Positions 8,808 to 16,853 of a stretch of DNA of 22,260 bases are shown piece after piece. Made by a program: the position numbers and the translations under genes. The first letter of the stretch is position 1. Every line of letters begins with the position of its first letter. The stretch spans positions 1-22,260 of the forward strand of contig JBLHMP010000068.1 in assembly GCA_047623555.1 (NCBI GenBank). The letters are read 5' to 3'. Source of the stretch: NORP181 sp047623555 (GTDB lineage Bacteria > Pseudomonadota > Alphaproteobacteria > Rhodobacterales > Rhodobacteraceae). The notes under the pieces are model-generated. The model worked only from the letters and a program-made list of their open reading frames with translations. It had not been told where the DNA came from and did no database searches.

Positions 8808-9617
8808 TCTAGCTGCCTCTATCTTCCAGCATTACCGTACGGCCGCAAAACGACCAAGCACCACATTTGCGATGCCTCAACTGCCTGAATAGATTCGGCC
8901 AAAACCAACCCGCTGCCGCCTGAATAGGCGACATGTATCCGGCGTGCGCGCCATCAAGTCCCGAGTGGTTTAACCGTCCCATCCCTATCGCGGCTTCTGG
9001 TTTGAACACCAGATTTAGTAGCAGTGCGACCGGCACCTACTATTTGGCGCATCCTCCCCTAGCCCGTCAACGCAATTTTAAGGATTTTTCGCAATCTTTT
9101 ATGTTGACCTTCGTGTCATTGGTAATCGCGACAAGGCTGCGCCGATTCCTCCACAAAAGGTTAACGGCGCCTTTGCTGTAGACCGTCATTCGCGTCAGTC
9201 TGATATTGTTACGAGATCAAAGGGGGTTGCCCCAAAACCTGCGCTCTGGGCTGCGACTGATGCTGCGACGCGGCGCTTTTGCCTAGGCGCAAAATCCGTG
9301 TTTACTAACATTTTATGGGTTTCTTTGACTGTTGCAAAATTGGTCGCCGGTTACTCTAGGTAAATCCAGCGAACCGCATATTTTGGAGACAGTTACGATC
9401 TACACAAGCCTCAGCACAGTGAATTTCGACACAGCCTGAGTCGCCCGGCCCCGTTGCCAAAGACCTTTGCGGATTTAGATCACGATAAATTTGATGGCTG
9501 CAATTATGAAAGCTGAAACAAAGCGAATCTGACAAAATCCTGTCTGATTTCAAACATCAAAGAAAGTGTGCCGTGGGAGGCAATCACTTCTTCGACGTAC
9601 TGGGTTTTTTAGTTAAC
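8808..9617. other. 810-bp non-coding region between nrdJ and tRNA-Pro
   Basis: No frame here has a good ribosome site, start and protein-like product together. It must contain the nrdJ promoter on the minus strand. Items seen: a 10-bp direct repeat GCCTGAATAG at 8883-8892 and 8918-8927; a hairpin TCTGGT/ACCAGA at 8996-9013; the repeat CGTCA at 9184-9188 and 9193-9197; TTTTGC-N6-GCAAAA at about 9278-9295; and a weak stem AAGTG/CACTT at 9564-9589 that could end the tRNA transcript on the minus strand. No NrdR-box pair and no cobalamin riboswitch core were recognised. Confidence 0.5.
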
Positions 9618-9694
9618 TGGTCGGGACGGTAAGATTCGAACTTACGACCCCCTGTACCCAAAACAGGTGCGCTACCAAGCTGCGCCACGCCCCG
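9618..9694 (-). tRNA. tRNA-Pro (anticodon UGG)
   Basis: The minus strand folds into a full 77-nt tRNA with an encoded CCA end. The acceptor stem CGGGGCG pairs with CGTCCCG (one G-U pair), the anticodon stem CCTGT/ACAGG encloses the loop TTTGGGT with TGG at positions 34-36, and the T-loop is TTCGAAT. The discriminator base is A. It lies 43 bp downstream of the DUF192 gene on the same strand and may be processed from the same transcript. UGG can read most proline codons. Confidence 0.96.
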
Positions 9695-9737
9695 AACAGA
9701 GCGCTTATCTAGCGCTACTTTTTGCAATTGAAAAGCC

Positions 9738-10208
9738 CTAACATGGCCAAATTGCAGGTCCTTTTGAAAAAACTTTGTGCTGGACCTGTGTGCCAACAGA
9801 AATACCGTATCTTTTTGCCAATCCACCGTTGATTTCGAGCACCGCAAACACCTTTTCGCCGCCATCGATTCCCGACAGGTTGCCGGGAATCGCCTGATGG
9901 TGAATGCGCGTTACAGTGCCCGTCTTATCAACAAACAACATGTCGAGGGGAATTAGCGTGTTCTTCATCCAGAAACTGGCACGTTGTGGTTGTTCATAGA
10001 CAAACAACATGCCGTCACCGCGCGGCAAAAACTCGCGGAACATCAAACCACGCGACCGTGTTTCAGCCGTGTCAACGATTTCGACATCAAAATGCGTTTC
10101 GCCCCAGGCGCCGCGTAACTGAACTGAATCTTTGTGACAGGCTGCTGACGCCGGCCCGATCATCACAACACTTAACATTGCGACAAACAGGCGGCGCAGC
10201 ATTGTCAT
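9738..10208 (-). CDS. DUF192 family exported protein
   Basis: A 156-residue protein with a typical signal peptide: basic MTMLRR, a hydrophobic core to about residue 20 and an ASA-A cleavage site near 22-23, so it is probably periplasmic. The mature part is a DUF192 domain with the family hallmarks RGLMFRE, GMLFVY, FWMKNT and PLDMLFVD in the first half and the EINGG...GI..G segment near the end. The biochemical role of DUF192 is not established. Its ATG overlaps the stop of the upstream cold-shock gene by 4 bp (ATGA), so the two are translated as a coupled pair. It ends in TAG, and tRNA-Pro follows. Confidence 0.9.
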   Translation of the reverse strand: MTMLRRLFVAMLSVVMIGPASAACHKDSVQLRGAWGETHFDVEIVDTAETRSRGLMFREFLPRGDGMLFVYEQPQRASFWMKNTLIPLDMLFVDKTGTVTRIHHQAIPGNLSGIDGGEKVFAVLEINGGLAKRYGISVGTQVQHKVFSKGPAIWPC

Positions 10209-10741
10209 TCGTCTAACGGTGACTGAGCGGCTTCCCAGGCATGGACTTCGACGGCCATTCGACCGCGGTCGCCATCAATCACCCGAAGCGCCAACGCCTC
10301 ACCCGGTTGTAAATCGGACAATCCGGACTGACGCAGGACTTCTACATGTAGAAAGATGTCCTCAGACAGGCCAAACGCGTTGGCAAAGCCAAAACCTTTG
10401 CCCTTGTCGAACCATTTCACCCGCGCCGGTTCAAGCGGCAACAGGCGCAGCTCATCCATATCCAAGTCTTCGAAGTCAGCCAATATGGCCATTTCTTCGC
10501 GCTCGGGCGGGGCGATGCTGACAATTTCAACGGCCTGCACACCACGATCCGTGCGGTGAGTGACGATTTCGATTCTGGTGCCATCAGCAACAGAATTCTG
10601 ACCAAAATTACGCAAAACATTGACGTGCAAAAGGATGTCAGGGCCGCCTTCGTCAGCAACCACAAAGCCAAACCCCTTTGTCGGGTCAAACCATTTAACC
10701 TGTCCACAAACGTGGTACATACTGTTGAGATCTTCTGCCAA
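10205..10741 (-). CDS. Double cold-shock-domain protein
   Basis: A 178-residue cytoplasmic protein made of two CspA-type OB folds. The first, about residues 11-76, carries VKWFD, the RNP1 motif KGFGFV and the RNP2 motif DILLHV. The second, about 107-168, carries VKWFD, KGFGFA and DIFLHV. An acidic linker rich in Asp, Glu and Leu (about 78-104) joins them. Such proteins bind single-stranded nucleic acid and act as RNA chaperones. I chose the TTG at 10741 because GGCGGA lies 6 bases upstream of it; the ATG at 10720, which starts just before the first domain, is the alternative and has a poorer site. The gene is followed directly by the DUF192 gene with a 4-bp overlap. Control may act through the palindrome at 10849 or the leader hairpin at 10796. 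Confidence 0.92.
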   Translation of the reverse strand: MAEDLNSMYHVCGQVKWFDPTKGFGFVVADEGGPDILLHVNVLRNFGQNSVADGTRIEIVTHRTDRGVQAVEIVSIAPPEREEMAILADFEDLDMDELRLLPLEPARVKWFDKGKGFGFANAFGLSEDIFLHVEVLRQSGLSDLQPGEALALRVIDGDRGRMAVEVHAWEAAQSPLDE

Positions 10742-10795
10742 TTCTTTTCCGCCAGGGTCGGGATTACGTTATTGTTACTCGCAAGGTTTGCGATA

Positions 10796-10826
10796 TTTTT
10801 GCCCCTTAGTTCAAGGGGAAAAAAAA
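10796..10826. other. Hairpin in the leader of the cold-shock gene
   Basis: CCCCTT at 10802-10807 pairs with AAGGGG at 10813-10818 around a 5-base loop. The stem is extended by TTTTT (10796-10800) against the A-run starting at 10819, with one bulged G. It sits 54 bp before the TTG start of the cold-shock gene. Neither strand has a T-run after the stem, so it is not a classic terminator; a leader structure is more likely. Confidence 0.45.
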
Positions 10827-10848
10827 CTGCGTTTACAAGTCGTTGCAT

Positions 10849-10863
10849 TTCACGTGACGTGAA
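10849..10863. promoter_or_regulatory. 15-bp perfect palindrome, candidate operator of the cold-shock operon
   Basis: TTCACGT and ACGTGAA flank a single central G, forming a perfect dyad 2 bp beyond the pdxH stop and about 110 bp upstream of the cold-shock start. The size and symmetry suit a dimeric regulator. I know of no named regulator for it. Confidence 0.35.
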
Positions 10864-10865
10864 CG

Positions 10866-11471
10866 TCAGGGACTGATCCTCTGTATTTGCCACGGTTCCG
10901 AGGCATTTATTCGGCGCCAGACAAACCGATCATGCAACCTAAAGGCGCCATCCGCCCAGAATTCTATTTCGACCGGTACAATTCGATAACCTCCCCAAAA
11001 TGGCGGTCTCGCCGGGTTGGTGCCGTGTTTCGCCGTGGTTTTGGCCACTTCGGCCATCAGCGCACCACGACCAGCCAAGGGCCGTGATTGCTGCGACGCC
11101 CAGGCCCCCAAACGACTTTGAAGCGAACGCGAGGAATAATAGGAATCGGCTTGCGGTCCATCTTCGCGGCTGACCAATCCCCGCACACGAATTTGGCGGC
11201 GCAAAGATTTCCAATGCATTACAAAGGCCGCTTTGCCGGCGCTGTCCAGTTCGCCACCTTTGGCGCTGCCGTAATTGGTGTAGAACACAAAACCCGCCGG
11301 TTCGATCTCTTTGAGCAACACCATACGTGCATTGGGCAATCCGTCCTTGTCCACGGTGGACAGGGCAATGGCATTGGCGTCGTTGGGCTCGGTCTTATGG
11401 GCCTCGTCCTGCCAACGCTGCGCAATAACGAACGGATCATCTCCGGCGAATATTTCACTGCGATCACTCAT
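10866..11471 (-). CDS. pdxH: Pyridoxamine 5'-phosphate oxidase
   Basis: This FMN enzyme oxidises pyridoxamine or pyridoxine 5'-phosphate to pyridoxal 5'-phosphate, the last step of PLP synthesis and salvage. The 201-residue protein has the family order: an N-terminal DPF...RW segment, NA.ALSTVD..G.P.ARMVLLK (FMN site), FYTNY.S.KG.EL, the R.IRV.G segment, SRP.R-like SQQSRPLAGR (about 134-143), the P.P..WGGYRI..V..EFW stretch and the C-terminal RLHDR...W.I.R.SP that closes the active site. The ATG is preceded by a GAGA-type site. It is divergent from fabI with a striking 24-bp palindrome between them. The two aminotransferases in this window use its product. Confidence 0.96.
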   Translation of the reverse strand: MSDRSEIFAGDDPFVIAQRWQDEAHKTEPNDANAIALSTVDKDGLPNARMVLLKEIEPAGFVFYTNYGSAKGGELDSAGKAAFVMHWKSLRRQIRVRGLVSREDGPQADSYYSSRSLQSRLGAWASQQSRPLAGRGALMAEVAKTTAKHGTNPARPPFWGGYRIVPVEIEFWADGAFRLHDRFVWRRINASEPWQIQRISP

Positions 11472-11524
11472 ACTATTCTCTCACACTCACTTTACCCAAG
11501 CCAACTAAGCAACAAGTCGGATAA

Positions 11525-11548
11525 CATCAAGAGGCTCGCCTCTTGATG
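11525..11548. promoter_or_regulatory. 24-bp near-perfect palindrome between pdxH and fabI
   Basis: CATCAAGAGGC at 11525-11535 is exactly complementary to GCCTCTTGATG at 11538-11548, with only TC between. It lies almost midway between the divergent pdxH and fabI starts. A possible fabI promoter, TTGATG at 11543-11548 and TAAACG at 11566-11571 (17-bp spacer), would overlap its right arm, which would suit an operator. The dyad is seen directly; the promoter and its regulation are inference. Confidence 0.45.
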
Positions 11549-11605
11549 CATACAGTTCTATCGCCTAAACGTCAGGTCAAATATTCAAAAAGGGCGCAAA
11601 CACGC

Positions 11606-12412
11606 ATGTCTCAACACCTTATGGCAGGAAAACGTGGCCTGATAATGGGTCTGGCCAACGAAAGATCAATCGCTTGGGGGATCGCACGCGCTTGTGCCGA
11701 ACAGGGCGCAGAGCTGGCGTTTTCCTATCAAGGGGACGCGCTGAAAAAACGGGTTACGCCGCTTGCCGCGCAATTGGGCAGTGATATTGTGTTGCCTTGT
11801 GATGTCGGCGACGAGGCATCAATGGACACGTTGTTTGCGGATCTAAAGGACCGCTGGGGGACCTTGGACTTCATCGTCCACGCCATTGGGTTCTCAGATA
11901 AGAACGAATTGCGGGGTCGTTATGTCGACACCAGCCGTGGCAACTTCCAGTTGAGCATGGATATCTCGGTTTATTCCTTCACCGCCGTGGTCCAACGCGC
12001 CGAAAAGATGATGAACGAAGGTGGCTCCTGCCTGACGCTGACCTATTATGGCGCCGAAAAAGTTATGCCACATTATAATGTGATGGGCGTCGCCAAAGCT
12101 GCGCTTGAGGCATCAGTGCGGTATCTGGCCGAAGATTTGGGCAAAGATGGCATCCGCGTGAACGCCATCTCGGCCGGGCCGATCAAAACGCTGGCCGCTT
12201 CGGGCATTGGCGATTTCCGCTATATTATGAAGTGGAACGAATACAATTCGCCGCTGCGGCGCAACGTGACCATTGATGATGTCGGCAAATCGGCGCTGTA
12301 CCTGCTATCTGATCTGGGATCGGGTGTCACCGGAGAGGTTCTGCATGTCGACGCCGGATACCACGCCATCGGTATGAAGGCCGTTGACGCGCCCGACATC
12401 ACCAAGGTTTAA
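11606..12412 (+). CDS. fabI: NADH-dependent enoyl-[acyl-carrier-protein] reductase
   Basis: This short-chain dehydrogenase carries out the last reduction of each fatty-acid elongation cycle and is the target class of triclosan and isoniazid. From the ATG at 11606 the product is 268 residues. The FabI-type nucleotide site is GLANERSIAWGIA (15-27), and catalytic Tyr157 and Lys164 form the Y-x6-K motif, with Tyr147 also conserved. The segment AISAGPIKTLAASGI is characteristic of FabI. The upstream in-frame ATG at 11543 lies inside the palindrome and would add a non-conserved tail, so I reject it; AGGG lies before 11606. The LysE-type gene follows 14 bp later, probably in one transcript. Confidence 0.95.
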   Translation: MSQHLMAGKRGLIMGLANERSIAWGIARACAEQGAELAFSYQGDALKKRVTPLAAQLGSDIVLPCDVGDEASMDTLFADLKDRWGTLDFIVHAIGFSDKNELRGRYVDTSRGNFQLSMDISVYSFTAVVQRAEKMMNEGGSCLTLTYYGAEKVMPHYNVMGVAKAALEASVRYLAEDLGKDGIRVNAISAGPIKTLAASGIGDFRYIMKWNEYNSPLRRNVTIDDVGKSALYLLSDLGSGVTGEVLHVDAGYHAIGMKAVDAPDITKV

Positions 12413-12426
12413 CCGGGGGGCGGATC

Positions 12427-13047
12427 ATGGGAATAGAACATCTGATTGCCTATAATATCGCGCTGCTGGTTTCGATCCTCAGCCCCGGGCCATCGATGAT
12501 CTACCTGATCCGAAACACCCTGACCGGCGGACGACGCACGGGCATCGTCACCGCTATTGGTCTGGGTGTGATGGCGGTTTGCTGGACGATTATGGCGTTA
12601 CTTGGGTTGGGCGGCGTGTTTCGCGTTTTTCCCTGGGCCTATACCACGTTCAAAATCGTCGGTGCCGGGTTTCTGATTTATATCGCCTGGTCCACATGGC
12701 GCAATGCCTCGGCCCCGATTGTGCAAACCGGCACGCCCCGATCACATCGGGCATTCTTGGGCAGCGCATTTCTTGGTGGCATTCTTGTCAATCTCGGTAA
12801 TCCGAAATCGGTATTGTTTGCCGCCGCCGTTCTGCTGGTGATATTTCCAGCGGATTTGTCCGCCTTGGATAAAATCCTGATCGCCGCCAATCATTTGGCA
12901 GTCGAGCTCACTCTGCAACCGCTTTTGGCCATACTTCTCAGCACCGGCGCTATCTCTCGGCGCTATCTGGCCATTAAACCGACACTTGACCGCATTGCGG
13001 CGCTGGCATTAGGGGCCATAGGTGGTCGCCTGTTGCTCGACCGCTAA
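12427..13047 (+). CDS. LysE/RhtB family amino-acid exporter
   Basis: A 206-residue inner-membrane protein with about six hydrophobic segments. The N-terminal SPGPSMIYLIRNTLTGGRRTG stretch is the LysE/RhtB hallmark, followed by G...G....LLG and, mid-protein, NLGNPKSVLFAAAV, matching the conserved NPK motif of the family. Members export amino acids or related metabolites; the substrate cannot be told. A GGGGGGCGGA stretch serves as the ribosome site. It lies 14 bp after fabI and 22 bp before the phosphoribosyltransferase gene, so the three are likely co-transcribed. Confidence 0.88.
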   Translation: MGIEHLIAYNIALLVSILSPGPSMIYLIRNTLTGGRRTGIVTAIGLGVMAVCWTIMALLGLGGVFRVFPWAYTTFKIVGAGFLIYIAWSTWRNASAPIVQTGTPRSHRAFLGSAFLGGILVNLGNPKSVLFAAAVLLVIFPADLSALDKILIAANHLAVELTLQPLLAILLSTGAISRRYLAIKPTLDRIAALALGAIGGRLLLDR

Positions 13048-13069
13048 GTACAATAAAAGGACTGCCGCC

Positions 13070-13573
13070 ATGACCGACCGCCTGCCCCACGAAAAAGGCT
13101 TCCACATCAGCTGGGATCAAATCCACCGCGACAGCCGGGCACTCGCGTGGCGGCTCGATGGGCACGGCCCCATTGATGGCGCATGGAAGGCCATCGTCGC
13201 CATCACCCGGGGCGGCATGGCCCCGGCAATGATCGCCGCGCGCGAGCTTGATATCCGCACGGTCGAAACGATCAGCGTCAAATCCTATGACAATCAATCC
13301 CAATCCGAGGCAACAATCCTCAAAAGCCCTGACAAAGAACTGATGGGCGACGGCGCCGGCATTCTGATCATCGACGATCTGGTCGATAGCGGCAAAACCC
13401 TCGCAGTGGTGCGCGCACTTTATCCAAAGGCACATTTCGCCACGGTTTACGCCAAACCGTTGGGGCGTAGTCAGGTCGATACCTTTATCACCGAAGTCAG
13501 TCAGGACACCTGGATTTTCTTTCCCTGGGACATGGCCCTGCAGTATGTTGAACCCTATCGCGTCAAAGACTAG
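13070..13573 (+). CDS. gpt: Xanthine(-guanine) phosphoribosyltransferase
   Basis: This type I phosphoribosyltransferase salvages xanthine and guanine by transferring them to PRPP. From the ATG at 13070 (AAAAGG at 13055-13060 upstream) it is 167 residues, the size of XGPRT. The PRPP-binding loop is ILIIDDLVDSGKT at 98-110, and the early VAITRGGMAPA segment (43-53) is the family's loop contributing to pyrophosphate binding. The C-terminal WIFFPWD matches the conserved W.FPW of XGPRT, which separates it from hypoxanthine phosphoribosyltransferases. An upstream in-frame GTG would overlap the exporter gene and lacks a site. An 8-bp direct repeat GGATGCCA (13601-13608, 13645-13652) lies in the gap that follows. 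Confidence 0.92.
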   Translation: MTDRLPHEKGFHISWDQIHRDSRALAWRLDGHGPIDGAWKAIVAITRGGMAPAMIAARELDIRTVETISVKSYDNQSQSEATILKSPDKELMGDGAGILIIDDLVDSGKTLAVVRALYPKAHFATVYAKPLGRSQVDTFITEVSQDTWIFFPWDMALQYVEPYRVKD

Positions 13574-13656
13574 GCAGCCAGGGGGCGCTCGGGCGCGACC
13601 GGATGCCAAATAAATCAAGGTAATGCGCCGCAAAGCGCTCATTTGGATGCCATCCC

Positions 13657-14832
13657 ATGACACAGACTCGCACGTCCGCCACGTTTCCACCACCTATTGT
13701 CAAAGCACAGGGCTGGACCCGGGGCGTCACCTTTCCGGCTGACCGGCCGCTGATCAATGTCTCGCAGGCCGCCCCGGTTGAGCCACCGCCAACCGCATTG
13801 CGTCAGGTCATGGCCGATGTGGCGCTGAACAACGACGATGTTCACCTTTACGGCCCGGTTTTGGGCCTGCCCGAACTGCGGGCCGAACTGGCCAGTCAAT
13901 GTTCAACGCGCTATGGTGGTACGATCATTGGCGATCAGGTTGCCATCACCTCTGGCTGCAATCAGGCCTTTGCCGCCACTCTGATGGCGTTAACCACGCA
14001 AGGCGACGAAATAATTCTGCCAACCCCTTGGTATTTCAACCATAAAATGTGGCTTGATATGATCGGCGTCTCGGCGATTGCGCTCAAAACCGGCGCTGAT
14101 CTGTTGCCCGATCCGCAACAGGCCGCAGCCCTGATAACGCCGCGCACCCGCGCCATTGCGCTGGTCACGCCAAACAATCCAAGCGGCGTGGAATACCCCG
14201 CCCCACTGGTGCAGGCGTTCTATGATCTGGCCAAATCCCGCGGTATCAAGCTGATCGTCGATGAGACCTATCGCGATTTTGACATCCGCAACGGTGCGCC
14301 GCACGATCTGTTCAAAGACCCGGATTGGCACCAGACTCTGGTGCATCTGTATTCCTTTTCCAAAGCCTACCGTTTGACTGGTCACCGGGTTGGCGCAGTT
14401 GTAACCAGCCGCGATCTGCTGGGTGAAATGGAAAAGTTTCTCGACACCGTCACCATCTGCCCCAACCAGATCGGCCAGCACGCCGCATTATGGGGCCTGC
14501 AAAACCTTGGCGATTGGTTGGCCGGTGAGCGCACCGAAATCCTTGACCGGCGCGCCGCCATTGAGCAGGGCTTTCCGGTGTTGGCCGAAAAAGGCTGGAC
14601 CCTCATGGGCTTGGGCGCATATTTCGCCTATGTTGAGCACCCATTTGCCATCGGCTCAGACGAAGTCGCCCGCCGATTGGTCACCGAGGCCAGCATCCTT
14701 TTGCTGCCCGCCACCATGTTCATGCCGCCCTCAGACACCTCAGGAACCCGCCAATTGCGCATTGCTTTTGCCAATCTGGACCGGGGTGGAATTGGCGCAA
14801 TGTTTGAGAGATTACAGGCTTTGACCTTCTGA
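13657..14832 (+). CDS. PLP-dependent class I/II aminotransferase
   Basis: A second fold-type I aminotransferase of 391 residues, not closely similar to the one at 1751. It shows LYGPVLGLPELR (64-75, substrate and cofactor entry region), NNPSG at 173-177, DETY at 202-205, the PLP lysine K236 in SFSKAYRLTGHR, phosphate-binding R244, and a C-terminal RQLRIAFAN with the carboxylate-binding arginine. The reaction is unknown; aspartate-type or aromatic/aminoacyl donors are all possible. The ribosome site is weak (GGAT about 8 bases upstream), but the ATG at 13657 fits the expected length. It is 83 bp after gpt and ends in a strong intrinsic terminator, so it may be the last gene of the fabI run. 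Confidence 0.92.
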   Translation: MTQTRTSATFPPPIVKAQGWTRGVTFPADRPLINVSQAAPVEPPPTALRQVMADVALNNDDVHLYGPVLGLPELRAELASQCSTRYGGTIIGDQVAITSGCNQAFAATLMALTTQGDEIILPTPWYFNHKMWLDMIGVSAIALKTGADLLPDPQQAAALITPRTRAIALVTPNNPSGVEYPAPLVQAFYDLAKSRGIKLIVDETYRDFDIRNGAPHDLFKDPDWHQTLVHLYSFSKAYRLTGHRVGAVVTSRDLLGEMEKFLDTVTICPNQIGQHAALWGLQNLGDWLAGERTEILDRRAAIEQGFPVLAEKGWTLMGLGAYFAYVEHPFAIGSDEVARRLVTEASILLLPATMFMPPSDTSGTRQLRIAFANLDRGGIGAMFERLQALTF

Positions 14833-14851
14833 TCTGACGCAAAACCTTGGA

Positions 14852-14887
14852 CCAGCCGGAGTTTTACCAAAATTCCGGCTGGTTTTC
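14852..14887 (+). terminator. Intrinsic terminator after the aminotransferase
   Basis: CCAGCCGGA at 14852-14860 pairs perfectly with TCCGGCTGG at 14874-14882. Inner TTTT and AAAA can extend the stem, and TTTTCT follows directly. It lies 19 bp past the aminotransferase stop. This is the clearest plus-strand terminator in the window. Confidence 0.88.
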
Positions 14888-15014
14888 TGTCAAAGAAAAC
14901 GGATTACCCGGCATATGCGATTGCCCCCCACTTGCGCCCGTCGTAGAAACAGGGCCACGACAAAATCGCCCATACCACTGCACGCACCGATCTAAACATC
15001 GACAAGGGAATATC

Positions 15015-16853
15015 ATGGCCGGCCAAAACCTCTCAAAAACATTCGTCTGGATTATTCTGGCCCTGTTGATTGTCGGCCTTGCCGGTTTTGGCGCGATCAA
15101 CATTGGTGGCACCATTCGCACAGTCGGAACCGTTGGCACCCAGGTGATCACCGTCGACGAATATTTCCGCGAAATGCAACGTGAAATACGCGGCTTTGAG
15201 GCCCAAACCGGTCAACCCCTGTCCATGTCACAAGCCTCGGCTTTGGGTCTGGACCAACGGGTCCTGTCGCGTCTTGTTTCGGTGGCCTCGCTGGACAATG
15301 AGGTTGCCGCCATCGGCATTTCCATTGGCGACGAGAACCTGCAACAGGAAATCCTCGAAATCCCGGCGTTTCGGGGCATCAATGGCCAGTTTGACCGCGA
15401 AACCTATCGCTTTACCCTCAACCAGGCCAACATGAACGAGATTGAGTTTGAAGGCGACATCCGCTCCGAAACATCGCGCACATTGGTGCAGGGAGCCATT
15501 TTGGCCGGGGTTCAAATGCCTTCGGTGATGGCCGACACGATGGTCGATTTTATCGGTGCGCGCCGCAGCTTTGTTTGGGCAAAAATGGATAGCTCGGACC
15601 TGACCGCCCCGTTGGTTGATCCGGCAGATGACGCTCTGCAAACCTATTATGACGACAATGCCGCGCAGTTCATGCTGCCGGAATCCAAAAAACTGTCTTA
15701 TGTGCTGCTCAGCCCCGAAATGATCCTGGATCAGGTTGAGGTCGATGACGACGCCATGCGCGCGCTTTATGAAACGCTGGCTGATAAATACAATGTGCCA
15801 GAACGCCGGTTGGTTGAACGGCTGGTGTTTGGTGACGATAGTGATGCCACATCAGCCATGGCACAGCTAGAAGTCGGCGGATCAACATTTGAGACATTGG
15901 TGCAAAACCGTGGCCTGAGCCTAAGTGACATTGATCTGGGTGACGTGACCGTTGACGATCTGGGCGATGCTGCTGAAACCGTCTTTGCGGGCAAAGTTGG
16001 CGATGTGGTTGGCCCGCTACCAACATCGCTTGGCCCGGCCCTGTTCCGCATCAACGGCATTCTGGCCGCCCGACTGACCAGCTTTGAAGACGCCGCACCC
16101 GAGTTGCGCGACGAGTTGGCAAGCGATCGCGCCCGGCGTTTGATCGAATTACAAGCCCAAGAGATTGACGATCTGTTGGCGGCCGGTGCGACGCTGCAAG
16201 AGGTGTCAGATGAGACCGACATGCAGGCCGGCCAAATCGAATGGACCGCCGCAAACTCGGACGGCATTGCCGCTTATGACGCGTTCCGCGAGGCCGCGGC
16301 CGCCGTCACAGACAGCGATTTCCCGGCGATTGTGTTCTTGGAAGATGGCGGCGTCTTTGCGCTGCAACTGGACGAGGTACTGCCAACCCGCCCGGAACCG
16401 ATTGCCGACGCACACGACCGGGTGCTCGCAGGCTGGACGCTAAAAGCAACCGAAGACGCGTTGCAGGAACAGGCCAATGCGCTCATCCTGAACCTGGCCA
16501 CAAATGGCGACTTTGCCGAGGCCGGGCTTGTCGCCCATGTTGAAAACGGCCTAACCCGCACCGCCTATATTGACGGCACCCCGGCTGATTTCATGACCCA
16601 GGTCTTTACCATGGAACCTGGCGAATTGCGTATCATCGCCAATAGCGGATCTGTGCTGGTTGTGCGTTTTACCGAGGCCCTACCTGCCGAAAAATCTGCC
16701 GAGCTCGAGGCAATTCGCAGCAGCTTTGGCCGCGAACTAAATCAGGCGCTAAGCCAGGAATTGTTCAACGCCTTTATTCAGGCGGCGCAGCTGCGTGCCA
16801 GCCCGGAAATCGACACGCGTGCGCTGACTGCAGTGCAGACATCGTTGCAGTAA
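15015..16853 (+). CDS. Membrane-anchored peptidyl-prolyl isomerase / foldase, PpiD/SurA type
   Basis: A 612-residue envelope protein. A short cytoplasmic tail is followed by one transmembrane helix at about residues 10-30; the rest faces the periplasm. Residues about 30-190 resemble the SurA/PpiD N-terminal chaperone region (VDEYFREMQREI, FDRETYR..L). About 255-380 fits a parvulin (PpiC/rotamase) domain, with the typical DLG and GDVVGPLPTSLGPALFRI near its end, and a second, degenerate parvulin-like part follows. Such proteins help fold outer-membrane and exported proteins. The ATG at 15015 has AAGGGA upstream at 15004-15009; in-frame codons before it add a non-hydrophobic tail and are rejected. 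trpE starts 26 bp downstream. Confidence 0.9.
   Translation: MAGQNLSKTFVWIILALLIVGLAGFGAINIGGTIRTVGTVGTQVITVDEYFREMQREIRGFEAQTGQPLSMSQASALGLDQRVLSRLVSVASLDNEVAAIGISIGDENLQQEILEIPAFRGINGQFDRETYRFTLNQANMNEIEFEGDIRSETSRTLVQGAILAGVQMPSVMADTMVDFIGARRSFVWAKMDSSDLTAPLVDPADDALQTYYDDNAAQFMLPESKKLSYVLLSPEMILDQVEVDDDAMRALYETLADKYNVPERRLVERLVFGDDSDATSAMAQLEVGGSTFETLVQNRGLSLSDIDLGDVTVDDLGDAAETVFAGKVGDVVGPLPTSLGPALFRINGILAARLTSFEDAAPELRDELASDRARRLIELQAQEIDDLLAAGATLQEVSDETDMQAGQIEWTAANSDGIAAYDAFREAAAAVTDSDFPAIVFLEDGGVFALQLDEVLPTRPEPIADAHDRVLAGWTLKATEDALQEQANALILNLATNGDFAEAGLVAHVENGLTRTAYIDGTPADFMTQVFTMEPGELRIIANSGSVLVVRFTEALPAEKSAELEAIRSSFGRELNQALSQELFNAFIQAAQLRASPEIDTRALTAVQTSLQ

Noticed and set aside
8809..9036. 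75-codon minus-strand frame directly upstream of nrdJ
   Set aside because: No ribosome site, mixed composition, and it covers the region where the nrdJ leader and operator repeats should lie.
8808..9100. Cobalamin riboswitch or NrdR-box control of nrdJ
   Set aside because: I could not find the B12-box core or an NrdR-box pair on either strand.
9738..9865. Coding frame running through tRNA-Pro on the minus strand (9584-9865)
   Set aside because: It crosses the tRNA and the DUF192 gene out of frame, so it is not a gene.
13601..13652. GGATGCCA direct repeats between gpt and the second aminotransferase as attachment sites
   Set aside because: They are only 8 bp, 44 bp apart, with no integrase or cargo between them.
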